64,000 nucleotides of DNA from Pedobacter sp. PLR (GTDB lineage Bacteria; Bacteroidota; Bacteroidia; Sphingobacteriales; Sphingobacteriaceae). Each line of letters starts with the position of its first letter. The first letter of the stretch is position 1. The translations under genes and the position numbers were made by a program. Location of the stretch: contig NZ_JAPIVQ010000010.1 of NCBI RefSeq assembly GCF_026239675.1, positions 1 through 64,000 on the forward strand, in the 5' to 3' direction. The notes under the pieces are model-generated. The model searched no databases, had not been told where the DNA came from, and was given only the letters and a program-made list of their open reading frames with translations. Below, one piece after another: positions 61,028 through 64,000 of the stretch.

Positions 61028-61915
61028 TCAGAAAGTGGTGTCTTCTTTATATAGTCCTCCCACTTTCCAGCCATCGCTGGTTTTAGCGGTAAGAATGATT
61101 TGCTCTGTAACTCCCCCGTGTGGAAAAGTTATAGATTCTGTAATGAGCCAGGCTACCTCACTAATTTTCTGACTTCTGGAAAATGCGCGTCTGAGACCAG
61201 ATATGTCTGGCATACCTTCTTCTTCCAGCTGTTCAATAAAAGCTGCTTTCAGAATTTCACTGGTTTCCTCCATGGCGGCTTCATCAATTTTCCCCACATT
61301 CAAATGCATCAATAATCTCCTGGCTTTACCCTCAAAATCCATACAGGCCAACGCTTTTTCCAGGTCCTTCTCCTGATAAGCTAACTCTAAAGCAGTGATC
61401 GCTCCTTCCGGTGTGTTAAAATCAGGAAGAAAATGGTCCGCACCAGCATCGATAACAATCCCGATGGACTCATCAAAAGCCTGCTTTTCTATTTCCGAAA
61501 GTTCGTCACGAACCGCCCGAATGGTGTAGCCACCAAGTAACAGCCCATCTTCTACAATCATCCAGTCAGTAATCAACGACCTCCCCACACCTATCGTCTG
61601 ACCTGCTTTCAGGTTCTTTACCAGAATTGGTTCATCACACACCTTCCCATAGAGATTTCCTTCTTCATCAAAATCCGGTGCCGTTAACCAAAGGTGTTCC
61701 ACCTGAGTCTGATCTTTAACCATTACTTTGATCGAAAAGTAGTTCCGCCCGGGAGTCGGGCCTTTCAGCTGCTCCTCAAAATACCATAAGGTTAACCGCG
61801 CTTTCTTTATCGCCCAATCCATTTGGTCATCATCTTTTGGACTATAATCCGAACTGAATCCTGTTGTTCCATGCTCAAAACTGATTCTTTTAAGTAATCT
61901 AGATAACAAACTCAT
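61028..61915 (-). CDS. DUF2314 domain protein
   Basis: 295 residues, soluble and acidic. The DUF2314 region spans about 30-160: NYFSIKVMVKDQTQVEHLWLTAPDF, KVCDEPILVKNLKAGQTIGVGRSLITDWMIVEDGLLLGGYTIR. The C-terminal half (about 165-295) is a helical part followed by strands, with VTEQIILTAKTSDGWKVGGLY at the end. This half resembles the small NTF2-like modules, though I am not sure of that. Function of DUF2314 is unknown. It is a single gene, divergent from the GH20 gene. Confidence 0.82.
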   Translation of the reverse strand: MSLLSRLLKRISFEHGTTGFSSDYSPKDDDQMDWAIKKARLTLWYFEEQLKGPTPGRNYFSIKVMVKDQTQVEHLWLTAPDFDEEGNLYGKVCDEPILVKNLKAGQTIGVGRSLITDWMIVEDGLLLGGYTIRAVRDELSEIEKQAFDESIGIVIDAGADHFLPDFNTPEGAITALELAYQEKDLEKALACMDFEGKARRLLMHLNVGKIDEAAMEETSEILKAAFIEQLEEEGMPDISGLRRAFSRSQKISEVAWLITESITFPHGGVTEQIILTAKTSDGWKVGGLYKEDTTF

Positions 61916-62032
61916 GAGCGTATAATTAATGGTTATCTAAATATAATAATTATTTCTATAATTAATAAAACTAATTTTCCATATGCCCGGAGAAGAATAT
62001 TTAATCGCAGTTTCTTTTCTCCTTATAATGCG

Positions 62033-62040
62033 TAAGTTTG
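62033..62040 (+). promoter_or_regulatory. -7 element of the GH20 gene
   Basis: A perfect TAAGTTTG, with a weak TTTC at 62011-62014 (spacer 18 nt). Transcription would begin near 62047, about 20 bases before the ATG at 62068. Confidence 0.5.
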
Positions 62041-62067
62041 AGGAACACAAACCTGAAACTAAAAATC

Positions 62068-64000
62068 ATGAACACCAATACATGGGTCGCAGCCCTATCT
62101 TTTGCAGCAACTTTATATTTAACACCACAAATTACCATTGCACAGGATTCTTTATTTATCATTCCAAAACCAAGAATTCAGATCGCCAAAACGGGACATT
62201 ATATATATACTACCAAAACAGATGTTTTTGCCAGTGCCGGTTTTAAGGATGCGACAGCGCTACTCCATGAACATCCTTATCTGAAATTCGATCAGGTAAA
62301 AACACTTAAAAACGCCAGACACCTGCCTAAACAAGGCCTCATGCTGGTAAAGGCTGCTAAAGACGACACCCTTGCTCAGGATGCCTACCGACTGGAAATC
62401 AACAAAGACAGAATTGTGATTACGGCCCATCAGCCACAGGCGATATTGCATGGCATTTCAACACTACGTCAAATCGCTTATACGAGGAAAGATACCAAAT
62501 CGCTACCGGCGGTATGGATCGAAGATCAACCGGCTTTTGGTTACCGGGGATTGATGCTGGATGTATCCCGTCACTTTTTACCCATAACTTTTCTAAAAAA
62601 ATACATAGATCTTTTATCCTTATATAAGTTAAACACCTTCCACTGGCACCTTACTGATGGTGCAGGATGGCGATTAGAGATTAAAAAATACCCGGAACTG
62701 ACTCAATTTGCAGCCTGGAGAACTGATGCCAGCTGGAAAAACTGGTGGAACAATGGCCGTAAATATTCGGAAATGGGAAGCTCAAATGCTTTTGGCGGCT
62801 TCTACACTGCAGAACAGGCAAAAGAACTGATCAGCTATGCTGCTCAAAGAGGCATTACCGTGATTCCTGAAATTGAAATGCCTGCACATAGTGAAGAAGT
62901 GCTGGCCGCCTACCCTAACCTATCTTGTTATGGCCTGCCTTATAAAAATTCAGAATTCTGTATCGGTAATGAAGATACCTTTACCTTTCTTCAAAACGTG
63001 CTGGACGAGGTACTAGAGATCTTCCCTTCTAAATACATCCACATTGGCGGCGATGAGGCCGATAAAACGGCATGGAAACAATGCCCGAAGTGCCAGAAAG
63101 TAATCAAAGACCATGACCTGAAAGATGAGCATGGGTTACAAAGCTACGCGATCAAAAGAATGGAGGCTTACCTAACCAGTAAAGGCAGGAAATTGATTGG
63201 CTGGGATGAGATTCTCGAAGGCGGACTAGCCCCGGATGCAACCGTAATGAGCTGGCGAGGGGAAAACGGAGGTATTGAAGCAGCCAATACCGGGCATGAT
63301 GTGATCATGACGCCGGGTTCACACCTTTACCTGGATTCGTATCAAACGAACCCAATCGGACAGCCTGAGGCCATTGGTGGTTATCTGCCCTTAAAAAAAG
63401 TATACAGTTATCAACCGGTTCCAGCGGAAATTGATCCTGCAAAGAAAAAACACGTATTAGGCGTTCAGGCCAATGTATGGGCAGAATATATGCCCACCTC
63501 CAATCAGGTTGATTATATGGTTTTTCCAAGAGCAATTGCACTTTCAGAAGTTGCCTGGACTCCGGTAGCCCACAAAAACTGGGATGATTTTCAGTCCCGT
63601 TTACAAAAGCACTACCGCCTGTTACAGCAGTTTAATGTAAATTATTATCCGCCATCCAGGGACCTGAGCATTCTCTCTGGTTACGATATGGCCAATAAAG
63701 TGGCACAGGTCACGATAAACTCTGAGCAATTTCAACCAGAAATCAGGTATACCCTGGATGGAAGCACGCCAACGGCTAGCTCACCTTTGTATAAAGAGGG
63801 AATTTCTTTGGCCCAAAGTGGAACAGTTAAGGCCATAATTTTCGAGAATCAGCTTCCGGCAGGAAAAATACAGGAGCTGGAAGTCGACCTGCATAAAGCA
63901 ATCGGTAAAAAAGTAACCTATAATAAAAAATACAGCACTAATTACCCTGCACAAAAAGAATTAACATTGGTAAACGGACAAAGCGGCGACCTTACTTATG
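62068..64000 (+). CDS. GH20 beta-N-acetylhexosaminidase, 3' partial at window edge
   Basis: At least 644 residues, running off the window. A signal peptide ends near TIAQ (residue 26). A GH20b-type domain leads to the barrel: LMLDVSRHFLPI, FHWHLTDGAGWRLEI, IPEIEMPAHSEE and the catalytic pair Asp329-Glu330 in HIGGDEADKTAW. A YTLDGSTPT segment near 570 is the chitobiase C-terminal (CHB_HEX_C) module. It is the second GH20 in the window, with a different module architecture from the first, so they may act on different linkages or sugars. It has its own promoter and is not part of the nan operon. Confidence 0.93.
   Translation, partial: MNTNTWVAALSFAATLYLTPQITIAQDSLFIIPKPRIQIAKTGHYIYTTKTDVFASAGFKDATALLHEHPYLKFDQVKTLKNARHLPKQGLMLVKAAKDDTLAQDAYRLEINKDRIVITAHQPQAILHGISTLRQIAYTRKDTKSLPAVWIEDQPAFGYRGLMLDVSRHFLPITFLKKYIDLLSLYKLNTFHWHLTDGAGWRLEIKKYPELTQFAAWRTDASWKNWWNNGRKYSEMGSSNAFGGFYTAEQAKELISYAAQRGITVIPEIEMPAHSEEVLAAYPNLSCYGLPYKNSEFCIGNEDTFTFLQNVLDEVLEIFPSKYIHIGGDEADKTAWKQCPKCQKVIKDHDLKDEHGLQSYAIKRMEAYLTSKGRKLIGWDEILEGGLAPDATVMSWRGENGGIEAANTGHDVIMTPGSHLYLDSYQTNPIGQPEAIGGYLPLKKVYSYQPVPAEIDPAKKKHVLGVQANVWAEYMPTSNQVDYMVFPRAIALSEVAWTPVAHKNWDDFQSRLQKHYRLLQQFNVNYYPPSRDLSILSGYDMANKVAQVTINSEQFQPEIRYTLDGSTPTASSPLYKEGISLAQSGTVKAIIFENQLPAGKIQELEVDLHKAIGKKVTYNKKYSTNYPAQKELTLVNGQSGDLTY

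Noticed and set aside
1..64000. CRISPR arrays, tRNA, rRNA, insertion sequences or prophage genes
   Set aside because: No regular repeat-spacer pattern, no tRNA T-arm plus CCA-like pattern, no transposase or phage structural protein was found on either strand.

Overview
The window reads as chromosomal DNA from a soil or host-associated member of Bacteroidota, most likely Pedobacter or another genus of Sphingobacteriaceae. The signs are a SusC/SusD pair, a ceramide-type sphingolipid operon, a DUF6266 protein, several genes preceded by the Bacteroidota promoter pattern (TTTG or TTG, about 20 nt, then TAnnTTTG), and start codons with no clear Shine-Dalgarno sequence. No tRNA, rRNA, CRISPR array, insertion sequence or prophage was found. 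The first gene is cut at its 5' end and the last gene at its 3' end by the window edges.

Positions 1-5.8 kb hold a DUF6266 protein, a C-terminal fragment of an AbiEi-type antitoxin, a stretch with two strong palindromes, a rhodanese, a glutathione peroxidase, topA and a small unknown protein. From 5.9 to 13.8 kb lies a bacterial alpha-2-macroglobulin followed one base later by pbpC (PBP1C). On the opposite strand, 13.8-15.7 kb, an AGMO-like fatty acid hydroxylase overlaps a YhhN lysoplasmalogenase, a possible ether-lipid degradation pair. From 15.8 to 19.6 kb are unknown proteins, an RRM RNA-binding protein, a dienelactone hydrolase-like protein and a secreted Ala/Lys-rich protein with a C-terminal motif like the chlorovirus basic adaptor domain.

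Positions 19.8-23.3 kb carry an operon joined by ATGA overlaps: serine palmitoyltransferase, a GNAT-like acyltransferase and an NAD-dependent epimerase. This matches the Spt/bCerS/CerR scheme of bacterial ceramide synthesis. It has a good promoter followed by a perfect 20-bp palindrome. Then come a TPR protein, xseB and xseA, a YtxH-like protein and an LD-carboxypeptidase. From 27.7 to 32.7 kb is a four-gene operon of exported proteins (DUF6807, tandem DUF1080, two Gfo/Idh/MocA oxidoreductases), which suggests periplasmic sugar oxidation and cleavage through 3-keto intermediates. A sodium/solute symporter and an MFS transporter follow on the other strand.

Positions 36.2-42.8 kb contain an HD-domain phosphohydrolase, a lipoprotein, a DUF2784 protein, and the ybbA/ybbP-like ABC pair divergent from a tesA-like lipoprotein esterase. 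The largest coherent unit is a sialic-acid utilisation locus at 42.8-59.1 kb. A GntR/FadR regulator reads rightward. Leftward, in transcription order, run SusC, SusD, N-acetylneuraminate lyase, a NanM-like mutarotase, a NanT-like MFS carrier, a sialidase, a two-domain sialate O-acetylesterase, an N-acylglucosamine 2-epimerase and a GH20 hexosaminidase. Together these would remove O-acetyl groups, release sialic acid, import it, and convert it to ManNAc and then GlcNAc. Two copies of one inverted motif flank the SusC/regulator intergenic region. The window ends with a voltage-gated K+ channel, a leaderless solute-binding-fold protein, a 32-codon membrane ORF, a DUF2314 protein and a second GH20 enzyme.
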